A stretch of DNA of 64,000 nt from Balaenoptera acutorostrata. Its lineage: Eukaryota > Chordata > Mammalia > Artiodactyla > Balaenopteridae. Under the pieces are notes generated by a model. It worked only from the letters and a program-made list of their open reading frames with translations, did not search any database and was not told where the DNA came from. The position numbers and the translations under genes were made by a program. The stretch's first letter is position 1. Each line of letters begins with the position of its first letter. Shown piece by piece: positions 34,316 to 44,970 of this stretch. Where the stretch lies: positions 41,021,239 through 41,085,238 of the forward strand of contig NC_080065.1 of assembly GCF_949987535.1 (NCBI RefSeq), read 5' to 3'.

Positions 34316-34600
34316 AATTGATTATATTGAAAGAGAAAGTAAGATCAGCAGGACTTAGTCATTGATTAATTGGGTGAGCTGATAGAGTCTAACTTAAATG
34401 ACTGTCATTAAGATATATAAAAAGGGGAAGGATCAGTTTATAAGGTGTGTGAAGAATGCACCTTTCATCATACTAAATTTGAGGTACCACGTAGATTTTC
34501 AGGTAAGAACATTCAACAGGGAGTTGGACACAATTCTGAAACTCAGAAAAGTGATTTAGGGTGCAATTTGGGGAGTCATTATTTTGAAATCTTACTCTTG

Positions 34601-34889
34601 CTGATATTTGCTTTAAAAATTATTTTTAAATTATTTTAACATTTAATTACTAGAAAAAGTGGTAGAAGAAGTGGAGAATCTATAATCAATCATATTAAAG
34701 TCTTCAAGTGGCAAAAGTAATGAGAAGTGACAGAAACCAAGCATCCCAAGAAGTGTTTGCATATGTAAATGCTAATCTAGATTAAAACTGCTTCCATTGT
34801 CTGTCTGCTAAGAGGGCCTAGAAGCAGTGACACCTTGGTAGCAATGAGCACACCTGAGGCTCAGATCTTAATTTCTAAATACTATTCCA
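34601..34889. other. Unassigned spacer
   Basis: Nothing recognised. Confidence 0.5.
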
Positions 34890-36065
34890 ATAAGAATAGC
34901 TAGGGTTCCCTGGAGAAACTGCAGATTCAAAAGCTAGAGAAAGGAAAATACAAGATGAATCTGGAACATCATGTAATGTCAGAAAGTAATGTTGGGAAAA
35001 AAAGGTTAGGGACATCACAAAAGGACACAGGAGCCAACCTAAAAGAGCTGACTACAGCTGCAACAATCTGAGCAACAAAATAAATAACAATAGTATTGGA
35101 CTAAAACCCAAAGAATGAAATATATACTCATGAGTCCATACTGATGTAAACAAATGATTAATAAGTAGAGAAGAAGGGGCAAATTTTCCTTACAGAAGAA
35201 TTTCAAATAATAAATGTAGAAGAAAGCGCATTAGAATACCAGAGTAATATCTGCTGCAACCAAGCTCCACTGAAGGTTGGTAAAATGAGTGAACCGAATG
35301 CTAAAGGAAAACAGGATAGTCACATAGCCTAAAGCCATCTCCTCTTGAATACTATTAATTATCATGGTGATTTTAACTCATTTCCACAGATTCTTTGATA
35401 TCTCTCCCTCCAGGTGGCAAAGATCAATTTCTTTCCCCTTGAGTATGGCCTGTACTTACTGACTCACTTCTAATGAATAGAATATGGAAAGGTAAAATAG
35501 TAGCTTTACAGTGGAGAAACCTGGCAAACACCACCTAAATCAGGTGATCAAGGTCAGCACCACCAGTGATAGGTCATGGTGATGTCACATACCCCAATAA
35601 GATGTAAAGAATAGAACACTTCAGTAATATTATTTCTTTAAAAAAAAAAAAAAGCCATAATTCAAGTCTAATCATGAGACAACTTCAGAAAAAATTTTCT
35701 ACAAAATAGCTACCAGTACTCTTCAAAGTATCAAGGTCATGAAAAGCAAGAAAAGATTGAAGAACATTACATTTCTCTAAGGAGACATGATGACTAAATG
35801 GGATGTACTATCCCAGAATCTTAGAATATGAAAAGGGCATGAGTGGAAAAACTGGTGCAATCAAAATAAAGTCTGTAGTTTAGTTAATAGTGTCGTAAAT
35901 GTACAATGCACCAAAACTAACTTCTCATTTTTAATAAATGTACCATATTTGTGTAAAATTTTAACATTAGGAGAATCTGGGTGAAAAATATATAGGAATT
36001 CTGCCCACTATCTTTACAATTTTTCTGTAAATCTAAAATTATTTCAAAAGAAAAGTTAAAGATAT
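34890..36065 (+). mobile_element. Old L1 3' UTR, sense
   Basis: The second half carries the distinctive old L1 3'-UTR phrases 'acagtggagaaacctggcaa', 'caggtgatcaaggtcagca', 'cagtactcttcaaagtatc', 'aaggtcatgaaaagcaag', 'ggaaaaactggtgcaatc', 'aaataaagtctgtagtttag', 'aatgtaccatatttgtg', and 'ttttctgtaaatctaaaatt' at the 3' terminus. The first part (34890-35390) contains 'actcatgagtccatactgat' and 'agaatttcaaataataaatg' of the same type. Probably an L1MC/L1MD-like subfamily; no ORF2 is retained. Confidence 0.75.
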
Positions 36066-36434
36066 ACGTCACTGGTATCAGAAGACAAATATGGAGAGGA
36101 TTAAGGGACTAAATTACGCAAGGAAATCAAACAAAACATACCTGCATGATTGTTATGCCAAGGCCAGTTCTCTACTACATAAATCACAGTTTTGCAGTTG
36201 AAAGAGGGTTAGGGTCAGAAACACAAATACACGCAATAAATGACCTAGATGACAAAGCAAATTTCGGCAAATTTCAAGAAGCTCAAACCTCCTGTGTGAG
36301 CACAGTAAGAGAAAACCATTAATTTCATTCAAACATTCCCCCCATAGTGCTGCTTCCTCACAGGTATCCTTGTAGTTTCTCTATCTGACACACCTACACC
36401 ACCTCATGTAATGAAGCAAATGAAGGTAGTGTAA
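36066..36434. other. Unassigned spacer
   Basis: Nothing recognised. Confidence 0.5.
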
Positions 36435-36650
36435 TGACCCATTTATTCATTCATTCCACCTAGTATTTATTGAGCTTCTAGTATGTGCCAAGCACTATTC
36501 TGAGAGACTGAAACACATTGATGTTATTTAAAGTTAAACTAGATAATCAATCCCTGATTATTCAAATGAGAAAACTGAGGTCTTAGAGTTTAAATGATCT
36601 AACCAAGGTCACACAGTCAGTTAAAAACAGAAGTAGACTAGAAATGTCTC
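36435..36650 (-). repeat. MIR SINE, antisense
   Basis: 'agtatttattgagcttctag', 'tatgtgccaagcactattctg', 'gagaaaactgaggtcttag', 'aaccaaggtcacacagtcag' are in antisense MIR order. The central 'cctcacaac' block is degraded. Confidence 0.8.
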
Positions 36651-36779
36651 TTCAGCAATTTTCTTCTTAACCTAAACAATGATTCTGGGTGGAGGAGAGA
36701 CACTGGGAGAGGTACAAAAAAAGTCTGTTTCCTTTGTGACTGGAAGAAAATTCTCCAAACATTAAGGGTGATTTGAGCT

Positions 36780-37035
36780 TATCATAATGATTTATTCAAA
36801 GAGCTTTAGGTTCTAGCAACCTTTATTCCAGGAACTGGAAACTCACACCGTTTAATCTTCAGAAAACCCTTGTTAGATAAATCTCATAATTGTTCTACTC
36901 TTTTTTTTTCTTTCCCCAGAAGTGGAAAGTCAGGCTTCGAAAGGTTAAGTGCTTTTCTGAGCTCATTTAATGAGATAGTGACAAAGCTGAAAATAGAAGT
37001 CCCTGATTCCTCAAGTTTGCCTTATTTCACCTCGT
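36780..37035 (-). repeat. MIR SINE, antisense, divergent
   Basis: 'tttattccaggaactg', 'tttaatcttcagaaaaccc', 'ttgttagataaatctcataat', 'agtggaaagtcaggcttcg' and 'aaaggttaagtgcttttctg' follow antisense MIR order with a T-run inserted at about 36901. Confidence 0.6.
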
Positions 37036-37214
37036 TATCTCACTGAATTAAATTCTCTTTTTCTGTAGTAGTACTTTTACTATCACAGTCAGGTGTTCTG
37101 AATCACTGTAACACATAGAAAATGGAGACCCCCCCCAACATAGCATTAATATACTATGAAACTCGCAACATGTGTATCATCAAACACTTTTCCTTTAAAA
37201 AACATTTTTACTGA

Positions 37215-37322
37215 TTTCCTCTCAGGTTTCTTAGTTTCTCTGAAACTGAGTTTCCTCACCCTTGAGAGGCATAAATAATATCTACCTTTGTAGTTATTGT
37301 ATTTTTTTTTTGATATACAACT
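37215..37322 (+). repeat. MIR SINE, sense, left part; host site of the L1 insertion
   Basis: 'actgagtttcctcacccttgag' and 'ggcataaataatatctacct' then 'ttgtagttattgta' match the sense MIR centre. The following MIR text ('gaaagcacttaatagaaaca') resumes at about 39639, so the L1 at 37323-39618 lies inside this MIR. The last 12 bases are the target-site copy. Confidence 0.6.
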
Positions 37323-37689
37323 TTTTTTTTTAACATCTTTATTGGAGTATAATTGCTTTACAACACTGTGTTAGTTTCTGCTTTATAACAAAGTGAATCA
37401 GCTATACATATACATATAACCCCATAATCCCTCCCTTTTACGCCTGCCTCCCACCCTCCCTATCCCACCCCTCTAGGTGGTCACAAAGCACCGAGCTGAT
37501 CTCCCTGTGCTATGTGGCTGCTTCCCACTAGCTATCTATTGTACATTTGGTAGTGTGTATATGTCCATGCCACTCTCTCACTTTGTCCCACCTTACCCTT
37601 CCCCCTCCCCGTGTCCTCAAGTCCATTCTCCACGTCTGCGTCTTTATTCCTGTCCTGCCCCTAGGTTCTTCATAACCTTTTTTTTTTTT

Positions 37690-39418
37690 TTCAGATTCCA
37701 TATATATGTGTCAACATACGGTATTTGTTTCTCCTTCTGATTTACTTCACTCTGTATGACAGATTCTAGGTCCATACACCTGACTACAAATAACTCAATT
37801 TCGTTTCTTTTTATGGCTGAGTAATATTCCATTGTGTGTATGTGCCACATCTTCTTTACCCATTCATCTGTCCATGGACACGTAGGTTGCTTCCATGTCC
37901 TGGCTATTGTAAATAGCACTGCAATGAACATTGTGGTACATGACTCTTTTTGAATTATGGTTTTCTCAGGGTATATGCCCAGTAGTGGGATTGCTGGGTC
38001 ATACAGTAGTTCTATTTTTAGTTTTTTAAGGAACCTCCATGCTGCTCTCCATAGTGGCTATATTAATTTACATTCCCACCAACAGTGCAAGAGGGTTCCC
38101 TTTTCTCCACACCCTCTCCAGAATTTATTGTTTGCAGATTTTTTAATGATGGCCATTCTGACTGGTGTGAGGTGATACCTCACTGTAGTTTTGATTTGCA
38201 TTTTTCTAATGATTAGTGATGTTGAGCATTCTTTCATGTGTTTGTTGGCAATCTGTATATCTTCTTCGGTGAAATGTCTGTTTAGGTCTTCTGCCCATAT
38301 TTGGATTGGGTTGTTTGTTTTTTTGATATTGAGCTGCATGAGCTGCTTGTAAATCTTGGAGATTAATCCTTTGTCAGTTGCCTCATTTGTAAATATTTTC
38401 TCCCATTCTGAGGGTTGTCTTTTCATCTTGTTGATGTTTCTTTGGCTGTGCAAAAGCTTTTAAGTGTCATTAGGTCCTATTTCTTTATTTTTGTTTTTAT
38501 TTCCATTTCTCTAGGAGGTTGGTCAAAAAGGATCTTGCTGTGATTTATGTCATAGAGTGTTCTGCCTATGTTTTCCTCTAAGAGTTTTATAGTGTCTGGC
38601 CTTATATTTAGGTCTTTAATTCATTTTGAGTTTATTTTTGTGTATGGCATTAGGGAGTGTTCTAATTTCATTCTTTTACATGTAGCTGTCCAGTTTTCCC
38701 AGCACCACTTATTGAAGAGGCTGTCTTTTCTCCATTGTATATTCTTGCCTCCTTTATCAAAAATAAGATGACCATATGTGTGTGGGTTTATCTCTGGGCT
38801 TTCTATCCTGTTCCATTGATATATATTTCTGGTTTTGTGCCAGTACCATACTGTCTTGATTACTGTAGATTTGTAGTATAATCTGAAGTCCAGGAGTCTG
38901 ATTCCTCCAGCTCCGTTTTTCTTTCTCAAGATTGCTTTGTCTATTTGGGGTCTTTTGTGTTTCCATACAAATTGTGAAATTTTTTGTTCTAGTTCTGTGA
39001 AAAATACCATTGGTAGTTTGATAGGGATTGCATTGAATCTGTAGATTGCTTTGGGTAGTATAGTCATTTTCACAATGTTGATTCTTCCAATCCAAGAACA
39101 TGGTATATCTCTCCATCTGTTTGTATCATCTTTCATTTCTTTCATCAGTGTCTTATAGTTTTCTGCATACAGGTCTTTTGTCTCCTTAGGTAGGTTTGTT
39201 TATTCCCAGGTATTTTATTCTTTTTGTTGCAATGGTAAATGGGAGTGTTTTCTTAATTTCTCTTTCAGATTTTTCATCATTAGTGTATAGGAATGCAAGA
39301 GATTTCTGTCATTAATTTTGTATCCTGCTACGTTACCAAATTCGTTGATTAGCTCTAGTAGTTTTCCGGTAGAATCTTTAGGATTCTCTATGTATAGTAT
39401 CATGTCATCTGCAAATAT
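37690..39418 (-). pseudogene. L1 ORF2 C-terminal half, inactivated
   Basis: Encodes the end of the reverse transcriptase core and the C-terminal region of L1 ORF2. It starts at the catalytic FADD motif (39401-39418), continues through the 174-codon block at 38621-39145 ([33 protein letters not shown]), and ends near 37690. Lesions are visible. A 1-bp loss near 39331 shifts the frame, and a 4-bp gain near 39210 restores it. A Trp codon is now TGA at 38618-38620. A further shift lies between 38618 and 38453. In the C-terminal zinc-knuckle (C-x3-C-x7-H-x4-C) the first Cys is Phe (38121-38123). An A-run near 37680-37692 alters the last residues. No promoter, endonuclease domain or ORF1 is present, so it cannot support retrotransposition. 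Confidence 0.92.
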
Positions 39419-39419
39419 A

Positions 39420-39618
39420 TGACAAACCTACAACCAACATCGTTCTCAATGGTGAAAAACTGAAACCATTTCCACTAATATCAGGAACAAGTTTGCCCAC
39501 TCTCACCACTATTATTCAACATAATTTTGGAAGTTTTAGCCACAGCAATCAGAGAAGAAAAAGAAATAAAAGGAATCCAAATCAGAAAAGAAGAAGTAAA
39601 GCTGTCACTGTTTGTGGA
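39420..39618 (+). pseudogene. L1 ORF2 upstream segment, inverted
   Basis: Plus-strand ORF2 text immediately upstream of FADD: '[16 protein letters not shown]' and 'PLISGT' in one frame, then a small deletion removes part of the conserved RQGCPLSP motif and shifts the frame. The DNA still reads 'caacataattttggaagttt', 'gagaagaaaaagaaataaaag' and ends at 'ctgtttgtggatga', the FADD codons. It therefore meets, with only a few bases of shared sequence, the start of the antisense segment. Confidence 0.88.
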
Positions 39619-39690
39619 TGATATACAACTCTTTTATTGAAAGCACTTAATAGAAACACTGTTGAGAAATGCTGAATCAAGAAATTTCTG
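39619..39690 (+). repeat. MIR SINE, right part after the L1 insertion
   Basis: Begins with the second target-site copy and carries 'gaaagcacttaatagaaaca', matching the MIR segment 'aaagcacttagaaca'. Short and divergent. Confidence 0.45.
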
Positions 39691-40041
39691 AATTATCATA
39701 CAATACCATGATTCTATAATGATATCCAGGCTATTGTTCTAATCCTTTAGGGACCACATTCACATCTCGGTATCAGACTTTAAGTCCACTGTCTCAGAAA
39801 TTTGTCCAGGGAGCAAGAGATGCAGGTAAATGGGCTTACAAATTTTTAGTAATGCAGACTTGAATCCTAAAATATGTCTGAAGAGACACATAAAGACTTA
39901 TGCTGTTACTGACATTATTACCATTTATGGGTAAAATACAATTTTTCTGACCATAAGAATGAAAAATTTTAGACTTTACATTAATATTTTGCTCTGACTT
40001 TACTGAAGTTGTTGAAATAAAAGTAAATTGTTTGGCAAATT
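39691..40041. other. Unassigned spacer
   Basis: Nothing recognised; the minus frame at 39836-40105 has no domain. Confidence 0.5.
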
Positions 40042-40212
40042 TATGGTTACCAGGGGGTAAGGGGGGGAAGGATAATTTGGGAGATTGGGATTGACATATA
40101 TACACTACTATATATAAACTAGATAAGTAATAAGGACCTACTGTATAGCACAGGGAACTCTACTCAATACTCTATAATGGCCTATATGGGAAAAGAATCT
40201 AAAAAAAGCGTG

Positions 40213-40255
<43 letters not shown>

Positions 40256-40265
40256 AACTGATTGG
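40042..40265 (+). mobile_element. L1 3'-UTR fragment, sense, lacking its terminus
   Basis: 'atggttaccagggggtaagg', 'taatttgggagattgggatt', 'gacatatatacactactat', 'aataaggacctactgtatag', 'cacagggaactctactcaat' and 'ggcctatatgggaaaagaat' are the cetartiodactyl-type L1 3' UTR. It continues into an (AT)n run and 'tgtataactgatt', then stops; the expected final segment and poly(A) are absent. Confidence 0.85.
40215..40251. repeat. (AT)n microsatellite in the L1 3' UTR
   Basis: Pure AT alternation at the place where this L1 family normally has a short 'atatatgtatatgtata' motif. It creates the Ile/Tyr repeat in the minus frame at 40138-40506. Confidence 0.92.
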
Positions 40266-41121
40266 ATTTTTTGATATAATGTATGTGAAGTGATAGCACA
40301 ATATCTATACATGCTAAATTAAGTTTTCCCTCTATTTTCCTATCAATTTTAGCCCCACGAATCAAATTTAGAATGTAAGATAATTGAGCAAGAGTTATTT
40401 GTATAGCTACAATATGAATACAATAAAGGGAAAATAAAATATCTGATAAATGAAGTTTTCTGGAAACATTTTGAATATCACATAAGTATAGATGCTGAAC
40501 TGCCATAAAAATAACGTATCAAACAATCTGAATCATTGATATTATCTACATGAGACAAAATGTATTATCTGGGACAATATAAGTGGAATTTTGTGAACAG
40601 TTTAACCTAATATAAGTATTTAAACATTAATACTTGAATAAACTGAGCAGAAAAAAAATATGTTTCATTTATCATTTAGTGTAATTTCATTTACCATTTA
40701 CCATTTAGGGCCAATTGTAGACCAATAAAGTACATTAAAATAAATTATTTCCTCATGTTCAAGTACATGGAACAAAGTATTTTAGAAACATTGCATATGT
40801 GTTAACTTCATATTTTTCTTAACATTCATCCAAAGACTTCCATATGGTAGGACTTATAAACCTTTTTCTCGAGTAGGTTAATCATTCTCCTTTCAACATT
40901 TAAAAAATGAATTTACTTGGAAATCTTGTTTCATAAATAATAGAGAGGAAATTAAATGATTTCTCATTAATTCCAAATGTGATTTCTCAGTATAGTTGTA
41001 TTTTTACTTCAAACCACATTGCCTTTGGGAAAAAAAATGCATGACTTAATTTTGAATTAATCTAAAATTTCTGAAAAGAACTAATTAAGTAACAAATAAA
41101 AATCATGTAAAAGGAATTTTT
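40266..41121. other. Unassigned AT-rich stretch
   Basis: Contains a small tandem array near 40670-40710 built on 'catttaccattta'. Otherwise nothing recognised. Confidence 0.55.
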
Positions 41122-41135
41122 AAAAAATATTTATC

Positions 41136-41431
41136 GGGCTTCCCTGGTGGCGCAGTGGTTGAGAATCTGCCTGCCAATGCGGGGGACGCGGGTTCGGGCC
41201 CTGGTCTGGGAGGATCCCACATGCCGCGGAGCGACTGGGCCCGTGAGCCACAATTGCTGAGCCTGTGTGTCTGGAGCCTGTGCTCCGCAACGGGGGGGGG
41301 CCGCGATAGTGAGAGGCCCGCGCACTGCGGTGAAGAGTGGCCCCCGCTTGCCGCGGCTGGAGAGGGCCCTCGCACAGAAACGAAGACCCAACACAGCCAT
41401 AAATAAATAAATAAATAAAATTAAAAAAAAA
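41136..41431 (+). mobile_element. CHR-type SINE, full length
   Basis: Body 'gggcttccctggtggcgcag'; A box intact, B box altered to 'ggttcgggccc' (a conserved A is G), so pol III competence is doubtful. A G-run at 41292-41301 expands a normally short 'gggagg'. Target-site duplication 'aaaaaatatttatc' at 41122-41135 and 41432-41445. Frames of 83-90 codons are SINE read-through. Confidence 0.94.
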
Positions 41432-41445
41432 AAAAAATATTTATC

Positions 41446-41934
41446 AGTGAGAGCAATGGGTAGCTTGTGATAGGATAGTTCAGAATCTATTGGTCACCAT
41501 GATGAAAGGTAAAAGATGCTAATCATCTTCTATAACTTCAGAATTCACCATTAAACTCTAGCTATGTCCATATTTAGGCACTCATATTTTCCTAATTTTA
41601 AAAAGTGCACCTGGAGCAGAATTTTTTCTCCCAAAGGACAGAGCCAGCTGGAGAGACAATTAAGCCTGATTGGATGACTCAGCAATAAAAATAGGAAACT
41701 AGCTGGATGAGAAAAGACGAGCTACAAAGAACTAGATTGTCAGGAGAGGGCTCTTTGGAGAGGTTGAACTTTTCAACTAATGGCAAACTCATTCCTGAAA
41801 TTGAAAGAAAAGGCAAAGAAATGTTTTATTCAGAGTTAAATTGTGTATAGGGCTATATAGTTCTCAATGTCTATTATGCTTTAATAAGTAGTTAACGTAA
41901 CAATAATAATACCAAATTGGGAGTCTAGCATTAT
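41446..41934. other. Unassigned spacer
   Basis: Nothing recognised. Confidence 0.5.
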
Positions 41935-42355
41935 CAAACGTCACCCAAGCCTTTCTACAGTCAGGTGACAGCACTGTGCTCCTTCCTGCCCCTTCCAGGA
42001 ACAAGTGTCTGGTCATTTTGCCAGAAAAACAATCCCCTCCCCTTCCTCTTGCTAACTCCTCCTCATCACTCAAAAGTCCATTAGTTTCCTGATTATACCT
42101 ACCCAGGGAAGAGTTGCTTTATCCTTCAGATTGGGTCATTCTCCTCTCATAAATATATCACTTTTTAGATGCTGCCTTCTTCAGAGTACACAGTCCAAGA
42201 ATGTATGTGTTTAACGTCAATATTTTTAACATTTATCTCCTTTCCTACTGTTAAGATCCATCAGAGGAGATCTTGTATCTGTTTCCTTGACCACAGCATA
42301 CCCTGAGTAGGTGCTCAGTGAATATTCACTGCTGAGCGAATGAATCCTGAATGGA
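41935..42355 (+). repeat. L2 LINE 3' end, sense
   Basis: 'cacccaagcctttctacagtc', 'ctccttcctgccccttcc', 'ggagatcttgtatctg', 'cagcataccctgagtaggtg' and 'ctcagtgaatattcactg' then 'cgaatgaatcctgaa' correspond to the sense L2 3' end, including its terminal 'tgaatgaa' motif. Confidence 0.7.
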
Positions 42356-42379
42356 AAATAATGAGGCAGAGATGCAGCC

Positions 42380-42510
42380 CTGCCTGCCAACTGATTAGTT
42401 CCATTATTTTGGACAAGTTCACTTTGCCTCTTTACGTCTTAGTTTCCGCTAAGATTACGTCCATCTCTAAACTTCTAAGCTTTAATAAGTAGGTTATATA
42501 ATATCCTTTT
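42380..42510 (+). repeat. MIR SINE, sense, divergent
   Basis: 'tgccaactgattagttcc', 'ttggacaagttcactttgcc' and 'tctttacgtcttagtttccg' match the sense MIR centre. The 3' part is uncertain. Confidence 0.5.
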
Positions 42511-42709
42511 CTTGACTTAAACATGAAATTTTCAAGAAACTTTTCTTAACTACTATAATATTATTATCCTGTATTCATTTTCTTCCCATCCTCTATTATT
42601 TCACTGGAACTTAGTAAAGGTAGTTTTTCTCTGCAGGCAGGAGAAACATCTCCTAGTAATTAAAGTGAAGAATCCATTCTCTCTAATTCAGAAGAGTAAT
42701 GAGATAATT

Positions 42710-43520
42710 TAAACATTCATTCAACAAATAATGAATATAAGTCTACTAAATCCTAAAAATTGTTCTAGGTGAATAGGACAAAATAATAAGTAAAACAAAG
42801 TCTCGTTTCTCCTACAGCTTTCGTTCTAGGGGGGATGTGGTAAATAAATATATAATATATGAAGTTGTGATAAGTGCTATGAAGAAAAAATAAACCCAAG
42901 CAGGATGGATAAAGAACAGAGAAGAGTGATGCTTTATATACAGTAGTCAAGAAAGAGCTCACTCATAACTTGACCTTCTATCCATAACATGAGTAGGGAC
43001 CTGAAAGAAATGAAAGATGAGAGTCTTATCTGGTGAAAGAGCGTTCCAGATAGAGGAAAGAGCTGGTCCAAAAGACATGAAAGGCATTCTTGGCAAAGTT
43101 TTAGATTTAGCAGGGAGACAGTATGGCTAGAAGGAAGTAAAAAGGGACTGTGCAATAAAAGATGAGATCAGAGGGGTAGTCAAGGAGTCAGATATGTAGG
43201 AGGACCTTATGGGCCTCTTCATGAGATTGAAAACCATTGTATGGTTTGGAGCCATGAAGTGACATGATTTGCCTTAGGTTTTCAAAGGAATGCTTGGACA
43301 GGTATATGAAAAATTAGCCCAAAGGGTACAAGGGTAGAAGTTAAGAAACCATTTAGGAGGTGTTACAATAACCCAGGTGGCAGACGATGATGGCTTGAAA
43401 CAGAAGGGTAAAGGTGGAAATGGTTCAGAAATGGTCAAACTCTAGATCTATTTTGTAATAGAGTCAATGGATTGGATATGGAGATGTTGGGAAGAGAAGT
43501 CAAATGAGCAGCTAGCTAGA
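42710..43520 (-). repeat. L2 LINE, antisense, about 0.8 kb
   Basis: Long ordered antisense L2: 'cattcattcaacaaataatg', 'gttctaggtgaataggac', 'gtgataagtgctatgaag', 'gagcgttccagatagagg', 'agctggtccaaaagacatg', 'tatggtttggagccatgaag', 'tgacatgatttgccttagg', 'gttacaataacccaggtgg', 'cagacgatgatggcttgaaac', 'atggattggatatggagatg'. Minus frames at 42765-43155 fall inside it but do not read as intact L2 protein. Confidence 0.85.
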
Positions 43521-43539
43521 GGGAGGGGAATGGGCTATA

Positions 43540-44140
43540 ACTGACTAGGATAAACACACCTCTCTCACTTGCAGGGCCCACGGATGAGCAGAGGAAAACA
43601 GTCACAACTTGCATGGTCTATAGGGGAAATAGTGTCCTCAAGTGAGAACGAGGTTTCAGTTTGAGCAAAAAAAAAAAAAAAAAAAAGTGCATGGAATAGT
43701 TAGAGGAGAACTAAAGGTCAGAGGGATTTTGTTGCTAAGACCTCTAGATCCACAGGACCCAGTGAACAGTGTGGGGGATGGAGTTGGAGAGGAGAGGGTC
43801 ATGAGAGGAAGTCAGGGTAGTGGATGTCTGGAACCTCATGGGATGGGGAAATGTGGTAATCTGAGGCTTCTTGCATTTACAGAGGCAAACTGGGATGCAA
43901 GACATACTGGCATTAGTCTGGATGATGTTTCAGGAAACCTGTGGTGATGAGGCTATGAGTCAGTCCTGGAGGAAGGAGGCTTCTTCCTGCCAGGAAGCTG
44001 TGATGCTCTGAGATGACGAGGAAGTACATGCCCTGTCTTCTCTGCCCTCAGGTTCCTGGCCAAAATATTATCCTTGGCTTTTCTCATGGGAATGCTTGAT
44101 CTCATAGCATGTAGCTATTTGAGGTACTGGGTTATATGTT
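43540..44140. other. GC-richer block of unknown origin
   Basis: Distinctly richer in G and C than its surroundings, with a 20-base A-run at 43667-43686. The 101-codon plus frame at 43642-43947 reads through the A-run as poly-Lys and continues 'GELKVRGILLLRPLDPQ'. I recognise no protein domain. It could be an unnamed or cetacean-specific retroposed sequence, an LTR piece, or unique DNA. Confidence 0.4.
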
Positions 44141-44754
44141 AGCACTAGATAAGTATTGAGCTGCATGTGCAGTTAGTAAGGGTTTACCTTTTCTTATAGA
44201 AAGTGCAAAGACAAGGTAGGCCACCCCAGTTCCCCCAGCTGGCTTACTGCCTATATTTCCCAACACCGCACACCACTACCCTCTTCAAACTTACTGCCTG
44301 CACATACTATAGGGCAGTACATATTTAATTTGTGGTGCATCTGTTCTTGATCAGACATGAAATGGGAAAAATATACATGGCTCTAATTAAAAACTTTAAA
44401 ACGCTTTCAGCTAGGAAGGAAAAACAGAAGCCAAAACTACAGATTTTCAGAAGCCTAGAAGGGTATGCAAAAACATATATCAATAATATATTTATACAAT
44501 ATATCAATACAATGCAAAAAAAAATAAGATGCAGGATTGTATTGAGCTAAGTCTTGACCTCAGGGCACTTTGTGAAATGTATTACTTAATTACAAAGACC
44601 AGAACAGGATAATTAAATACTTCAATGCATTATTAAGCCACTCTTTTGATTCATTATTATTAGAATCTCTCTGTTTTTATTTACATAGAAGGCATATTTA
44701 CAGCAAAAAGAAGAAAATTTGGAATGATACAGACAAAAGTTTTATGTTAATGAT
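44141..44754. other. Unassigned spacer
   Basis: Nothing recognised. Opposed frames at 44325-44550 cover the same bases. Confidence 0.5.
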
Positions 44755-44970
44755 TCATAAAATTCCTTCTATGTGGCAGGCACTGTGTTCAGGCTCTGTC
44801 CTGGACTCTTTACAGACACACTAGATTCAATATTTACAACCCTCTCATGAGTTATCTATTATTCCTGCTATATAGATTGGGACATGGAGACTTAGCAAGG
44901 TTACAGAGCTCATAAGAAGCAGAAACAAAATTTCAACACAGTCGTGTACCTCAACTACACCACACTGCTG
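44755..44970 (-). repeat. MIR SINE, antisense
   Basis: 'ccttctatgtggcaggcactg', 'ttacaaccctctcatgag', 'tattattcctgctatatag', 'ggacatggagacttagcaag', 'gttacagagctcataag' and 'caaaatttcaacacag' are in antisense MIR order, near full length. Confidence 0.82.

Larger units (their letters stand above)
33550..34600 (-). repeat. L2 LINE, antisense, about 1 kb
   Basis: Ordered antisense L2 blocks: 'gaactgtgctcatcattagtg' and 'gatacaacagaggg', 'ctcacactactagagaagg', 'atggtaaattatgaaacag', 'ctaagaggtgaagtcagag', 'caacaggcaaaagcacaaag', 'ttaaggagatgg', 'gtaacatgataagattttt', 'agattaggagaggggag', 'agcaggacttagtcattg'. It ends near 'caatttggggagtcatt'. It is interrupted by the (TG)n tract at 33862-33911 and a purine run at 34274-34315. 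No coding potential is left. Confidence 0.7.
37323..39618 (-). mobile_element. L1 retrotransposon, 5'-truncated and 5'-inverted
   Basis: Antisense L1 of about 2.3 kb. The left end is poly(T), the complement of the tail, then 3' UTR (37333 to about 37690) and ORF2 C-terminal half up to 39418. At 39419/39420 the orientation flips and about 200 bp of upstream ORF2 runs in the + direction. Target-site copies 'tgatatacaact' at 37311-37322 and 39619-39630 bracket the whole unit, so the two segments came in one event. The usual explanation is twin priming. The 5' UTR, ORF1 and most of ORF2 were never inserted. Confidence 0.93.

Noticed and set aside
38058..39145. Minus-strand frames of 131 and 174 codons, candidate genes
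   Set aside because: They encode L1 ORF2 C-terminal sequence, broken by a premature stop at 38618-38620 and a frameshift, within an inserted L1.
43642..43947. 101-codon plus-strand frame in the GC-richer block
   Set aside because: It reads through a 20-base A-run as poly-Lys and has no recognisable domain. The block itself is reported, but not as a gene.
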